From Planctomycetaceae bacterium (lineage in GTDB: Bacteria; Planctomycetota; Planctomycetia; Planctomycetales; Planctomycetaceae), in NCBI GenBank assembly GCA_021732845.1, contig JAKFUF010000134.1, positions 1 through 51,053 on the forward strand: a DNA stretch of 51,053 nt, in the 5' to 3' direction. Below, one piece after another: positions 8,690 through 18,200 of the stretch. A program made the translations under genes and the position numbers. Numbering within the stretch: position 1 is the first letter of the stretch; each line of letters opens with the position of its first letter. Below the pieces are notes generated by a model. It worked only from the letters and a program-made list of their open reading frames with translations. It was not told where the DNA came from and did not search any database.

Positions 8690-10024
8690 TCATGCCGGCT
8701 CAAACACGACACCAACCGCCGGTTCCGTGGCTCCCTCCACTTGGCGGTCGCGCTTGTTGTTCCGAATCTCGCAGTCGCGGAACTTCATTCCTCGCACCCA
8801 GTCCTCCACATGCACGCCAATTTCATAGGAATTGACCTGCAGATTGTTGAACTGGCCCGCGGTGAGAGCCACGGCGTAAATGCCCTGCGAGCCCGGCAGA
8901 TTCGGGCCGTTCAACGTAATGTTTTCAAAGACTGGCTTGTTGATCCCCGGGTGGACCGGACTGCGAATCGCATCGTATCCGTTGTTTTTTCTGGCCCGCA
9001 CGATGTTGTCGGAAGTTCCATTGAGTACCAGTCCGAAACGCAGTGACTTTTCAATGGCCACATTCTGCACAACATAGCCCGAGTGCTCGTCGTCGCGCAG
9101 GTCAGTCCGGGCATACTCGTAGCCACAGTCACCCCCGAAGATCGCCACGGCGGTCGCGGCCGACTTCACGCTTACATTTCGAATCGTAATGCGGTGGCAG
9201 GCCGAACCGCGGACACCGGCATCATTGGCGTCGACGTTGCGCAGCAGGTGGCCCACCCGCAGGTTTTCGATCAGGATGTCGTGTGGATGCGTGCTGTAGA
9301 TCAGCCCCTGCTCCCACAGTTTTCGCATCCGCGGCAGTTCCTTGTCTTCGGAAGTGATCGGCCCGACGCTCCCCCAGTCCATGCCGATTCCCAGCAGGGC
9401 CTTCTTCGAGTCCAGGATCTCCACGTTGCGGATCACTCCGTGACACGCCTCCGACATGAGCTGGATCGCGGCTGCTTCGAAGGGTTGGTCGATCTTGATC
9501 CCTTCGATGGCCCAGCGGGAGACGGTGGAGAACTTGCCCGGTTTGTCGGGCGTGCCGCCATCGCCATATGCCGCCCCCACGCTGACGCCGCTGTGCCAGC
9601 ATGACTGCGAACCCTTGCCTGCGCTGCCAATGATCTGGATGGTGCCATTGCGAAGGGCGGAATCGTTGGAGAGCCGCACGCCATAGCTGTTGGAACGCAG
9701 GTCGAGCTTCAGCGTCGAGCCGTTGAGGTCGAGCTGCACTCCGGCGGGAACCAAGAGGCCATGCCGGGATGGCTCATCTCCCACGAGGTCCTCCCGCTCG
9801 CGGCAGACGATCTCGCGCGGACCGCTCAGCCGCGCGCATCCGCCGCCCAGCCGGTACAGGGCGGCCTGGAGTTCGTGGCCGTCTTTGGCGTCAACTGTGA
9901 CCCACCTGTCTGTGCAGGCAGTGAGCGATGGTGGTGATTCCGGAGCCGCCAACAGGCGAGAACCCAGAAGGCTGACCGCCGCGCCGGTGGCCGTCGTCAG
10001 CAGCTCTCGTCGAGTGAGGGTCAT
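8690..10024 (-). CDS. Tat-exported right-handed beta-helix protein
   Basis: The 444-aa product has a Tat signal at its N-terminus (TRRELLTTATGAAVSLLGSR). The rest is rich in short N/D-I/V-x-I repeats such as GVIRNVEILDS, DILIENLRVG, HRITIRNVSVKS and YVVQNVAIEKS, the pattern of right-handed parallel beta-helices (pectate lyase/polygalacturonase superfold). It is probably a periplasmic or surface polysaccharide-binding or polysaccharide-cleaving protein. No specific lyase active site could be assigned. A GGAGG Shine-Dalgarno precedes the ATG at 10024. It is separated by 152 nt from the DUF1501 gene downstream on the same strand. Confidence 0.75.
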   Translation of the reverse strand: MTLTRRELLTTATGAAVSLLGSRLLAAPESPPSLTACTDRWVTVDAKDGHELQAALYRLGGGCARLSGPREIVCREREDLVGDEPSRHGLLVPAGVQLDLNGSTLKLDLRSNSYGVRLSNDSALRNGTIQIIGSAGKGSQSCWHSGVSVGAAYGDGGTPDKPGKFSTVSRWAIEGIKIDQPFEAAAIQLMSEACHGVIRNVEILDSKKALLGIGMDWGSVGPITSEDKELPRMRKLWEQGLIYSTHPHDILIENLRVGHLLRNVDANDAGVRGSACHRITIRNVSVKSAATAVAIFGGDCGYEYARTDLRDDEHSGYVVQNVAIEKSLRFGLVLNGTSDNIVRARKNNGYDAIRSPVHPGINKPVFENITLNGPNLPGSQGIYAVALTAGQFNNLQVNSYEIGVHVEDWVRGMKFRDCEIRNNKRDRQVEGATEPAVGVVFEPA

Positions 10025-10387
10025 CGCCGCCTCCGATTGTTGAATGGAAATCTGGTTCTCATTCTGACTTCGCGCGATGTCACGTCAAGAAACGCGGTCC
10101 GATCGGTCAAGGCTGGCCAGTTTTTGAAGTTGGCGAAACCTAAATCAGCCGGAGGCCGTTAGGCCCCGGTTCAGGCCTATTTAAAAAGCAGTGATTGCGC
10201 AAGCTCGGGAACCGGACGCTAACGCGCGCTAACGCGTTCCGGCTGATTTTTCGAAAACTGGCCAGCCTTGTCTGATCGGCGGGTGCTTGCCGCCGCGGCG
10301 CTCCATGCGTTAGGCTGCCAGTGGATTCGCAGCGAATGGAAGCCCCACACCTGCCGCACACGGCACACGCAGAAAGGGCGGACCTGA
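10025..10387. other. Divergent intergenic region with nested palindromic element
   Basis: This 363-nt gap separates the divergently transcribed beta-helix and moxR genes. Its centre is the 181-bp element described at 10099-10279. The remaining sequence next to moxR (10280-10387) has no recognisable feature except a short purine-rich Shine-Dalgarno just before the GTG. Confidence 0.6.
10099..10279. repeat. MITE-like nested inverted-repeat element
   Basis: Two inverted arms of 26 bp (10099-10124 and 10254-10279) match at 24 positions, including a perfect 16-bp core (aaggctggccagtttt). A second, perfect 12-bp inverted repeat (aaatcagccgga at 10142-10153, complement at 10238-10249) is nested inside. 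The loop holds a direct repeat of cgctaacgcg. No ORF of a transposase is inside, so this would be a non-autonomous palindromic element. A diverged relative of the inner part is seen at 25784-25870. Confidence 0.8.
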
Positions 10388-11395
10388 GTGACTACGGAGC
10401 TTGACGCTTTCGAGCGGGAACAGCGGGTCGTCGAACAGATCCGCGGCAGTCGCAAACGGATCGATGCGGAGCTGTCCAAGGTGATCGTCGGCCAGGCCGA
10501 TGTCGTGCAGCAACTGCTGATCAGCCTGTTCGCCGGCGGACACTGCCTGATCACCGGAGCCCCCGGCCTGGCGAAGACGCTGCTGGTGCGGTCCATCGCC
10601 CAGATCTTTCACCTGAAATTTCAGCGGATCCAGTTCACCCCCGACCTGATGCCGGCCGACATTACCGGCACGGAAATCCTGGAGCAGTCGGCCGAGGGGC
10701 AACGGAAGATGCAGTTCGTCAAGGGGCCGATCTTCGGCAATGTGATCCTCGCCGACGAAATCAACCGCACGCCGCCAAAGACCCAGGCCGCACTGCTGGA
10801 GGCGATGCAGGAACACCAGGTCACGGTCGCTGGCGTCCGTTATCCGCTGGAAGAGCCGTTCTTTGTGCTCGCCACACAAAACCCGATCGAGATGGAGGGC
10901 ACCTATCCGCTGCCGGAAGCCCAGCTCGACCGGTTCATGTTCAACGTGCTGATTGATTATCTCCCCGAGAACGACGAAGTGGCGGTGGTGAAGCAGACCA
11001 CCTCGCGCCGGCCGGCTCCGATTGAGCCCCTGTTCACCGGCGACGACGTTCGTGGCTTCCACGAAATCGTGCAGAAGGTGCCAATCGCCGAGGATGTGAT
11101 CCGCTATGCCGTCCGCATTGCCGCCACGAGCCGACCCGGTCAGTCGGCCACGCCGCAGTTCATCACCGACTGGGTGAGCTGGGGAGCCGGCACGCGGGCC
11201 GCGCAATACATGGTGCTGGGTGCCAAAGCCCGCGCGCTGCTTGCCGGCCGCAACAACGCCACCACCGAAGACATCCGCGCCCTGGCCCACGCCACCCTGC
11301 GGCACCGCATCCTCGTCGGCTACCGCGCCGAGGCGGAGGGGATCACCGCGGAAAAGGTCATCGACCGGATTCTGGAGGTTGTGCCCGCGCCGTAG
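10388..11395 (+). CDS. MoxR family AAA+ ATPase
   Basis: The 335-aa protein is a complete MoxR-type AAA+ ATPase: Walker A GAPGLAKT (57-64), Walker B VILADEIN (119-126), the MoxR signatures LMPADITGTEIL, GPIFGN, RTPPKTQAALLEAMQE and ATQNPIE.EGTYPLPEAQLDRF, and an AAA lid domain at the C-terminus. MoxR proteins act as chaperone-like remodelers, usually beside DUF58 and von Willebrand A domain genes. None of those partners is present, so this copy is an orphan or serves an unlinked partner. The GTG start is supported by an AAGGGCGG-like ribosome site. The ParB-like/nuclease pair begins 152 nt downstream on the same strand, so co-transcription is possible but not shown. Confidence 0.9.
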   Translation: MTTELDAFEREQRVVEQIRGSRKRIDAELSKVIVGQADVVQQLLISLFAGGHCLITGAPGLAKTLLVRSIAQIFHLKFQRIQFTPDLMPADITGTEILEQSAEGQRKMQFVKGPIFGNVILADEINRTPPKTQAALLEAMQEHQVTVAGVRYPLEEPFFVLATQNPIEMEGTYPLPEAQLDRFMFNVLIDYLPENDEVAVVKQTTSRRPAPIEPLFTGDDVRGFHEIVQKVPIAEDVIRYAVRIAATSRPGQSATPQFITDWVSWGAGTRAAQYMVLGAKARALLAGRNNATTEDIRALAHATLRHRILVGYRAEAEGITAEKVIDRILEVVPAP

Positions 11396-11547
11396 CGTCA
11401 GCCGCGTGGCACGGGATCTTGAGCATGCGATTGAGGGGAGAACGTGGAACCGGGGAACCGGGTCGGACACGCCTGCCGCCTGCGGAGAGTTCTGCTAGAA
11501 TTGCCATGAAATATCGACTCACGTTCGTCAAATCCTAATGGCATCTC

Positions 11548-12672
11548 ATGCCCGACCCGTATCAACGCTTCGAGACGAGCAAGCTCCTGCTGGACCCGGA
11601 GAACCCGCGGCTCGTCGAGTTCGATCTTGGCCCCGAGCCCAGGCAATTCGATATTTTGAAAACTCTCTGGGAACGCATGGCCGTCACTGAAGTCGCGATG
11701 TCCATTGCCTGGAACGGATACTTTGCCCACGAACCGCTGTTCATTGAGAAAGACGAAGACGGCCAGTTGATTGTCATTGAAGGCAACCGCCGCCTCGTCG
11801 CCGTCAAATTGCTGCTTGATGCGCAACTGCGAAAGAAGGTCGGAGCCACGGACCTTCCAGAGATCGACAAGATTGATCCGAACCGCCGCGCGGAGTTGCT
11901 TTCGCTGCCTGGACAGCTCACCACTCGCAGGGATCTGTGGCGCTATCTGGGATTCAAGCATGTCAACGGGACGGCAACCTGGGGGGCGTACGCCAAGGCT
12001 CAATACGTCGCGAAAATTCACAACGAGTACGGCGTCCCTCTGGAAGCGATCGCCCAGCAGATTGGGGACTACAACAACACGGTGGAACGGCAGTATCATG
12101 GCCTCATGGTTGTGGAGCAGGCGGAGCGGGCCAAAGTCTTCAACCGCAACAATGCCATGCGAAAGCGGGGGTTTGAATTCAGTCACGTTTACGAAGGGTT
12201 GGGGCGCGAGGGGATTCAGAGGTTTCTTGGTCTGACCCGGGAATCTCGCGGGAGAAAAGACCCCGTCCCTTCCGGAAAAATCAAACACCTCGGCGAGTTG
12301 CTCGAGTGGCTCTACGGCAACAACGCCAAGAATATTGAACCGCGGATGCGAACGCAGTCGAAGGACCTGGAGGTGCTGAGTTCTGTCCTCTTGTCGAAGG
12401 ATGGAGTCCACGCTTTGCGAAGCGGTCTCAGCCTGGAACTCGCCCGAGACGCGGCGATGGGTGACGAGCAGTTGTTCAAGCAGGCGCTTGCGCATTGCAA
12501 GGGCACTCTGCAGGACTGTGTCGGCCTGGTGCCGACGGGATTTGAACCGGGAGATGATTATTCCTTCTCGCAGGCGCAGGGCATCGAACACCTGGCCACG
12601 GAACTGGTCGATTCCATGATCAAACGCCGCAAAAAGCGCCGCCGGTCCCAGGAGGCCAGTGTGGATGCGTAG
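11548..12672 (+). CDS. ParB/sulfiredoxin-fold protein, partner of nuclease-like gene
   Basis: The 374-aa protein begins with a ParB/Srx-like domain. HEPLFIEKD (about 61-69) corresponds to the first ParB box, and VIEGNRRLVAVKLL (about 77-90) is a variant of the GERRxxA nucleotide-binding box. A helical middle region (WGAYAKAQYVAKIHNEYGVPLEAIAQQIG, about 145-175) looks like the ParB helix-turn-helix area. The C-terminus is strongly basic (IKRRKKRRR), fitting nucleic-acid contact. It is not a chromosome-partitioning ParB: there is no parA neighbour and no parS site was noticed. Its last 8 nt overlap the next gene. The pairing suggests a nucleotide- or DNA-sensing component of a two-gene module. 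That role is inference. Confidence 0.75.
   Translation: MPDPYQRFETSKLLLDPENPRLVEFDLGPEPRQFDILKTLWERMAVTEVAMSIAWNGYFAHEPLFIEKDEDGQLIVIEGNRRLVAVKLLLDAQLRKKVGATDLPEIDKIDPNRRAELLSLPGQLTTRRDLWRYLGFKHVNGTATWGAYAKAQYVAKIHNEYGVPLEAIAQQIGDYNNTVERQYHGLMVVEQAERAKVFNRNNAMRKRGFEFSHVYEGLGREGIQRFLGLTRESRGRKDPVPSGKIKHLGELLEWLYGNNAKNIEPRMRTQSKDLEVLSSVLLSKDGVHALRSGLSLELARDAAMGDEQLFKQALAHCKGTLQDCVGLVPTGFEPGDDYSFSQAQGIEHLATELVDSMIKRRKKRRRSQEASVDA
12650..12655 (+). promoter_or_regulatory. Ribosome binding site inside the ParB-like gene
   Basis: AGGAGG lies within the last codons of the ParB-like gene, 9 nt before the ATG at 12665. It selects that ATG over the GTG at 12659, which would be only 3 nt away, and supports translational coupling of the two proteins. 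Confidence 0.7.
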
Positions 12673-13681
12673 CCTGCGCGAACTTTCGGTCCGCACCGAC
12701 AGCGCCGAGCAATTGGCGGATTGGGTGGAAATCTCGGCCTTTCTGTGTGATGACAAGTCCGTTTCCAAAGAGGATTTGGCGCGGGCTTTGGTTCGCGAAG
12801 GCTCAAACCAAGGCGAACAGCTCTATCGTGACAAGGCGACCGAAGCTTTCGACGAACTGGCCGCTCGAGAAGCAGCGGTTGGAAACTCAATCTCCGTTGA
12901 TCCAATTGCCGCCTATCCGTTTGAGATTGACGGCGATCTTTTGAGGCTGCGGGTTGATCCCTTCGACGAACATGGCCGGGGGGCAGTGTATGCATTCTTG
13001 CTGGCAGCGACGCGCGCCAGCATGGACTCGCGCACACGAAAGCTGGCGAATCTTGATCCGACGGTGCTCTTCGAGATGATTTGCGCCGAAGCGCTGTGCC
13101 AGTTTTGGGGCGGGCGGTCTGCAGTTTCTGATGTGCTGGTGACCGGCACCAGCAATCAATCGCTGCCCGCGGGCAATGCTCGCTTCCCGTCGATCATCGA
13201 GTCGCTTTCAGGTCAGATCCGGGAAGGCGGCGGTTGGAAAAAAGGAGCCAGGTCACCCGGAGCCGGGGATGGCGGCCTGGACATCGCGGTTTGGCGCCGG
13301 TTCCACGACAGACGACCCGGGTCGTTGGTCGGCTTCGCCCAGTGCAAGACTGGCGACAATTGGCGCGATCATTTGGGAAAACGCAACCCCTCCAGCATTT
13401 CCTGCAAATATTTCAGCAGCCCGTTGGTCATCGCCCCGGTGCCGATCTACATGGTCCCGTGCCGGGTCGGCCTGGAGGAATGGGCGGACGTGATGCGCCA
13501 GCATTCCGGCCTGTTGTTTGATCGCTGTCGAATCACGACCTGCTGCACCCACCTGCCGCATCAGAGGATTGGCGAGTGCCAGAGATGGGCGCACGCCGCA
13601 ATTCGCCGTGAATTGGACGAATTAATTAGCAAAAAACTTGTGCCGCCTTCCAGCGGAGGAACGGTCAAAATGACTCGTTGA
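12665..13681 (+). CDS. PD-(D/E)XK (restriction endonuclease-like) protein
   Basis: The 338-aa protein carries the Mrr-type arrangement of PD-(D/E)XK nucleases: a helix containing FEMICAEAL (Glu near 137), then GDGGLDIAVW (Asp near 206), then GFAQCKTG (Q-x-K at 226-228). Such proteins cut or nick DNA. The target and specificity cannot be read from the sequence. The N-terminal 130 residues are unassigned and may hold the regulatory or DNA-contact domain. The reading frame overlaps the upstream ParB-like gene by 8 nt (ATGCGTAG) with a perfect internal ribosome site, so both proteins should be made together. Candidate role: defence against foreign DNA. It converges on the aminotransferase gene downstream. 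Confidence 0.78.
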   Translation: MRSLRELSVRTDSAEQLADWVEISAFLCDDKSVSKEDLARALVREGSNQGEQLYRDKATEAFDELAAREAAVGNSISVDPIAAYPFEIDGDLLRLRVDPFDEHGRGAVYAFLLAATRASMDSRTRKLANLDPTVLFEMICAEALCQFWGGRSAVSDVLVTGTSNQSLPAGNARFPSIIESLSGQIREGGGWKKGARSPGAGDGGLDIAVWRRFHDRRPGSLVGFAQCKTGDNWRDHLGKRNPSSISCKYFSSPLVIAPVPIYMVPCRVGLEEWADVMRQHSGLLFDRCRITTCCTHLPHQRIGECQRWAHAAIRRELDELISKKLVPPSSGGTVKMTR

Positions 13682-13769
13682 ATTGATGCGCGACATCCCG
13701 CCAACGTCAGTCTGGTCCGTTGGAAGGATGTGCGACCAAATCACTTCATGACTCGAGCGATTGCCACGG

Positions 13770-14942
13770 CTACGCCAGCTTGGCGTTCGCCGCCGCCACG
13801 CCCGCGCCGGGCGGACAAGCGACGCCGTTGGCGGTCAGGCAGCGTTCCAGCGCGCCCAGCAGCAGCAGGACATTGCGAGGATAGGCGGTTTCGCCCATGA
13901 GGCCAATCCGCCAGGTCTTGCCCTTCATGGGGCCGAGGCCGCCGCCGATCTCGATGCCGAACTCGGTCAGCAGTTGCCTGCGGACCTTCATGTCGTCGAC
14001 GCCGGCGGGAATCAGCACGGCGTTGAGCTGCGGCAACTGGCAGTCAGCGGCGACTGCATACTTCAGCCCCATCGCCTGCAGACCGGCCTTGAGGGCGATG
14101 TGGTTGCGCAGATGTCGTGCATGGCGGGCTTCGAGGCCCTCTTCCAGCAGCAGCCGCAGCCCTTCATGCAGGGCATAGTTCATGTTGATCGGCGCGGTGT
14201 GGTGGTAGGCCCGGTCCTGGCCCCAGTAATTGCGGACGAGGCTCAGGTCGAAATACCAGCTCGAAACCTTCGTCTTCCGCTTGTCGAGGGCAGCCACGGC
14301 GCGGGGGCCAAACGTCACGGGAGACAACCCCGGCGGGCAGCTCAGGCATTTCTGCGTGCCACTATAGACCGCATCCAGGCCCCAGGCGTCGACTTCCACC
14401 GGAACGCCGCCCAGGGATGTCACCGCATCGACCACCAGCAGCGCGCCGGCGTCATGCACGATCTTGGAGATTTCTTCCAAGGGCTGCAGCGCCCCCGTCG
14501 AGGTCTCGGCATGGACGATCGCCACCACCTTGGGCTGCACGCGCTTCACAGCTTCGGCGACTTCAGCCGACGAAAACACCTCGCCAAACGGCCGTTCGAG
14601 AACGGTCACGTCCGCGCCCATGCGTTTGGCCATGTCGGCCATGCGGCCGCCGAAGACGCCCTTGACGCAGACGATGACCTTGTCGCCCGTCTCGATGAGG
14701 TTGACGAGGCTGGTTTCCATGCCGGCGGTGCCGGTGCCGCTGACTGCCAGGGTCAGCTCGTTCTGTGTGCGAAAGACCTGCCGCAGCATGACCTGCGTTT
14801 CGCTCATCACCTGCAGGAAGAATGGATCGAGGTGCCCGACAGTCGGGGCTCCCAGGGCGGCCAGGACGTGGGGATGCGTGTCACTGGGGCCGGGGCCCAT
14901 GAGAATACGACGTGGTGGATTGAGTGACGCGGGCAGTGACAT
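13770..14942 (-). CDS. Alanine-glyoxylate/serine-pyruvate aminotransferase family
   Basis: The 390-aa protein is a class V PLP-dependent aminotransferase. It has [13 protein letters not shown] at the N-terminus, [11 protein letters not shown] (cofactor phosphate region), [10 protein letters not shown] with the PLP-binding Asp near 172, and the Schiff-base lysine in [12 protein letters not shown] (Lys near 198). The GPGPS...GTQK.L..PPGL pattern is that of alanine-glyoxylate and serine-glyoxylate aminotransferases. The likely job is glyoxylate detoxification or glycine/serine interconversion in the cytoplasm. Length is normal for the family and all key residues are intact. It is a single-gene unit, convergent with the nuclease-like gene. 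Confidence 0.92.
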   Translation of the reverse strand: MSLPASLNPPRRILMGPGPSDTHPHVLAALGAPTVGHLDPFFLQVMSETQVMLRQVFRTQNELTLAVSGTGTAGMETSLVNLIETGDKVIVCVKGVFGGRMADMAKRMGADVTVLERPFGEVFSSAEVAEAVKRVQPKVVAIVHAETSTGALQPLEEISKIVHDAGALLVVDAVTSLGGVPVEVDAWGLDAVYSGTQKCLSCPPGLSPVTFGPRAVAALDKRKTKVSSWYFDLSLVRNYWGQDRAYHHTAPINMNYALHEGLRLLLEEGLEARHARHLRNHIALKAGLQAMGLKYAVAADCQLPQLNAVLIPAGVDDMKVRRQLLTEFGIEIGGGLGPMKGKTWRIGLMGETAYPRNVLLLLGALERCLTANGVACPPGAGVAAANAKLA

Positions 14943-15221
14943 GTCAGAAATCGCTGGGGATTCGGGAAACGGGCTGAAAGCGGGATTGTAGACAGTCGTG
15001 CCTGTGACTCAAACCCCATGCAGGAAGCTGTTGTCTTCCGTGGAAAGAAGCATCGCAGGGCGCCTAGGAATCGGATGTAAGCCACAGTCGAGAATCCAGA
15101 GACCACCGCCGCTTTCTGATGGAAAATGACGGCAGACCCATTGGTAATTGGGACTTTGGTCATTGATTCATTGGCCACGACAAACTTCACGTCCATCTTT
15201 GAACAGAACCTCTCGTGGCCC

Positions 15222-18200
15222 TTACGGGATATAGATGAACTCCTTCGTGTTGAACATCGCATGCGCCAGGTCCTTCCACACAGCCTGACTCTTCAACACT
15301 TCGCCGGGCGAGACATTGTGCAGTTCGCCCAGTTGTTGAATCGCCTGCTGCAACCGCAAATGCTCGTCGCTCGTCGGCAAGCGGCCGAGAGCGGTCAGGA
15401 ACAGGGTATCGAGCCGCGCATCCAGTGATTCCTCGGGTCGGGCCACCAGTTTCTGTGCCCACACGTCCGCCTGTTGCAGCACGAACGGGTCATTCAACAG
15501 GGCCAGGGCCTGTGCGGGAACATTGGTCACATCCCGCCGCCCCTGAGCCACCTTGCCGCCGGGGAAGTTGAACGCCTCCAGGAATTTGGGGCCTTCCATC
15601 AGGTTGCTCTTGATGTAGACACTGCGCCGGCCGTCGCCATCGACCGGGCCGGGGAACAGCCGGCGGTCGACGTATTCTTTGTCGCGGAAGGGCTGCACGC
15701 TGGTGCCGTACAGCCGCGAGTCCAGGCGGCCGGAGGCAGCCAGCATCGAATCGCGAATCGCCTCGGCCTCCATGCGCCGGGCGGGGAAGTGCTGCAGCAG
15801 CCGGTTCTGCGGGTCGCGTTCGCGGGCGAGCGCCGAGGGCCGGTTCGATGTCTGGAATGCGCGGGACAGCACGATCGCCCGGATCAGGCGTTTGACAGAC
15901 CAGCCGTCTTCAACAAATTGGGTCGCCAGATAGTCCAGGAGTTCCGGGTGTGACGGCAGCTCGCCCACATGGCCGAAGTCGTCGACAGAGCGGACGAGCC
16001 CGGTGCCAAACAGGTGATGCCAGATGCGGTTGACCATCACCCGCGCGGTCAACGGATTCTGGGCGCTTGCGATCCGTTCGGCCAGCTCCCGCCGTCCACT
16101 TTCCGCAGGGGCGAAAGTGTCACCGGGCTGCGATAGGACTTCGACGTAGCGCCGAGCGATGTCCGTCGCCGGGCGCTGGCAGTCGCCGCGAATGAACACC
16201 GGTTGGTTATACCCGGGGCCTTCACCCACGCCCACGATCACGCACGGCAGGGTCAGCGTGGCTTCGACACCGCGATATTCTTTCGTCAAGGCCTCGAGGC
16301 GTGGCGAGGCCTGAAGCTGATTGCTCAACAGGTCGGCCCGGAGCAGGGTGCCGAGCCACCGGGTGTCGTCGTCGCTGGCGGTGTCCGCACGCCAGGCCTC
16401 CAGGGCGGCATTCATGACCTGGGCGAAACGCTCGGGAACGGCGGTGAGAGCCACGGGCTCGTCGCCGGCGAACAGGCCGCGCAGGTGTGAGACTTCGACT
16501 CGCGGCACTTCGCCTGCATCATGCAGGACCACACGGGTGATGCCAAAGTAGGAGCGTGGGTTCTCCGCGGCCTTGTCCCACGGCAGGCGATAGTTGCCGG
16601 GATCTCCGCCCAGGGCGGCAAGCTGGTCGGGGAACTTGGGGTTGTCGAACATCGTCATCAGTTCGGCATACGTCCGCAGGCTCTCCCGTTCTTCAGGTGG
16701 TGAAAACGTAATCCACTGCAGTTCAGGAGAGGTCAGTGCCCGATAGTTTTGGTAGTTGAGCTGGCAGTTGTTGGAGACCAACCGCAGCGCGCTGCTGCGT
16801 TCGCCCTGGACCTGAAAACTGATCTTTTTCTTGCCGCCGGGCAGCACCATCGAACGCAGGGTGCCGTTCAACTTGTCCGACTCAACGTTGGTGAACAAAC
16901 CAGCCGGCAGGACGCTTTTGACCACCTTGTCCCCGTCTGGCAGCAGCGTGAACGCCCCGGGCCTCGTAGAATTCTCGCGCAGCCCTAGGCCGCCCACCTG
17001 CCAGTCGGCCGGGGCTCCCTTGGTGAAGTCGGCGTAGGTGACGAACTGCGACTGATTAAATTCGGTCCGGTCGTTGTCTTCCTTGGCGTATTGCTCCTTG
17101 AGACCGTGCCATGCCGGAGTGAACTCCGTCTTGGCGATGACCGCGGTCGTGGCTCTGCGCCAGGGTTCAAACGCGTCTTCCAGCGGCGTTTTCTCCGCCG
17201 CCAGCACCGCGACCCATTTCGCGAGTCGAGCCGCGTCCAACTCCTTGGCCAGTTCTTCGGCCTCAGGCGACTTCAACCGCTGGGCTTGCGCCGCCAGCAT
17301 ATACTGCGACGCCTGGCCGAGGTCAGTCTTCCACACATTTGCCAACTCCTGCCGCAGTTCGACTTTCAATTCCCGCAGACGTGCCTGGGGAGTTGCGTTG
17401 ACCTCCGGTGCGTCGACCGTGTGGCTCACCATCCGCGAACTGCGGATCACGCCCAAGAGCGCGTAATAATCGGCCGTCGAAATCGCATCCAGCTTGTGGT
17501 CGTGGCAGCGGGCGCAGGCAATGGTCATTGCCTGAAATGCTTTGGAAAGCGTGTCGATCTGGTTGTCTGCCAGGTCAAACCCGATTTGCCGCAGGCTGAT
17601 GCAGTCGTCGTGGTTTGCCTCGCCAAAGCGGTAAAAGCCGGTGCCGATCGGGGCTTCGTTGATCTTCTCTTCGGCATTCCAGCGTGGCGGCAGCAGGTCG
17701 CCGGCGAGATGTTCGCGGACGAACTGGTTGTAGGGAACGTCGCTGTTGAACGCGCGGATGAGGTAGTCCCGGTACCGCCACGCGTGATGAACCTCGTAGT
17801 TCCACTCGTTGCCGTGCGTTTCGGTAAACCGCACCACATCCATCCAGTGCCGCGCCCAACGTTCGCCAAAATGGGGCGAGGCCAGCAGGCTGTCGACAAG
17901 TTCAGCCACGGCAGCATCCGCCTCGGGCGATCCCATCGCCGTCGCGCCCATCCGTGCCAAAAATGCCTCCAAGCGTGCCGGAGTTGGCGGCAGCCCTGTC
18001 AGCACGAGGCTCAACCGGCGGGCCAGTGTGGCTGGATCGGCTGGCGGTGCCGCGTCGAGTTCCAATACCTCCAGTTTTGCGGCGATGAACTTGTCGATCG
18101 GAGACGCCGGCCAGACCGACTTGGCGTCAGGGACCGCTGTCGTTTTGACGGGATACAAGCTCCACCATTCCCGCCGGGTGCGGAGAATGTCGGGCCAGGA

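Noticed and set aside
11488-11501. TGCTAGAAT as an extended -10 promoter before the ParB-like gene
   Set aside because: It fits the extended -10 pattern, but there is no -35 and planctomycete promoters are poorly defined. Not reported as a feature.
13701-13723. Small stem (ccaacg/cgttgg) between convergent genes as a terminator
   Set aside because: Only 6 bp with an 11-nt loop and no T-tract, so too weak to call.
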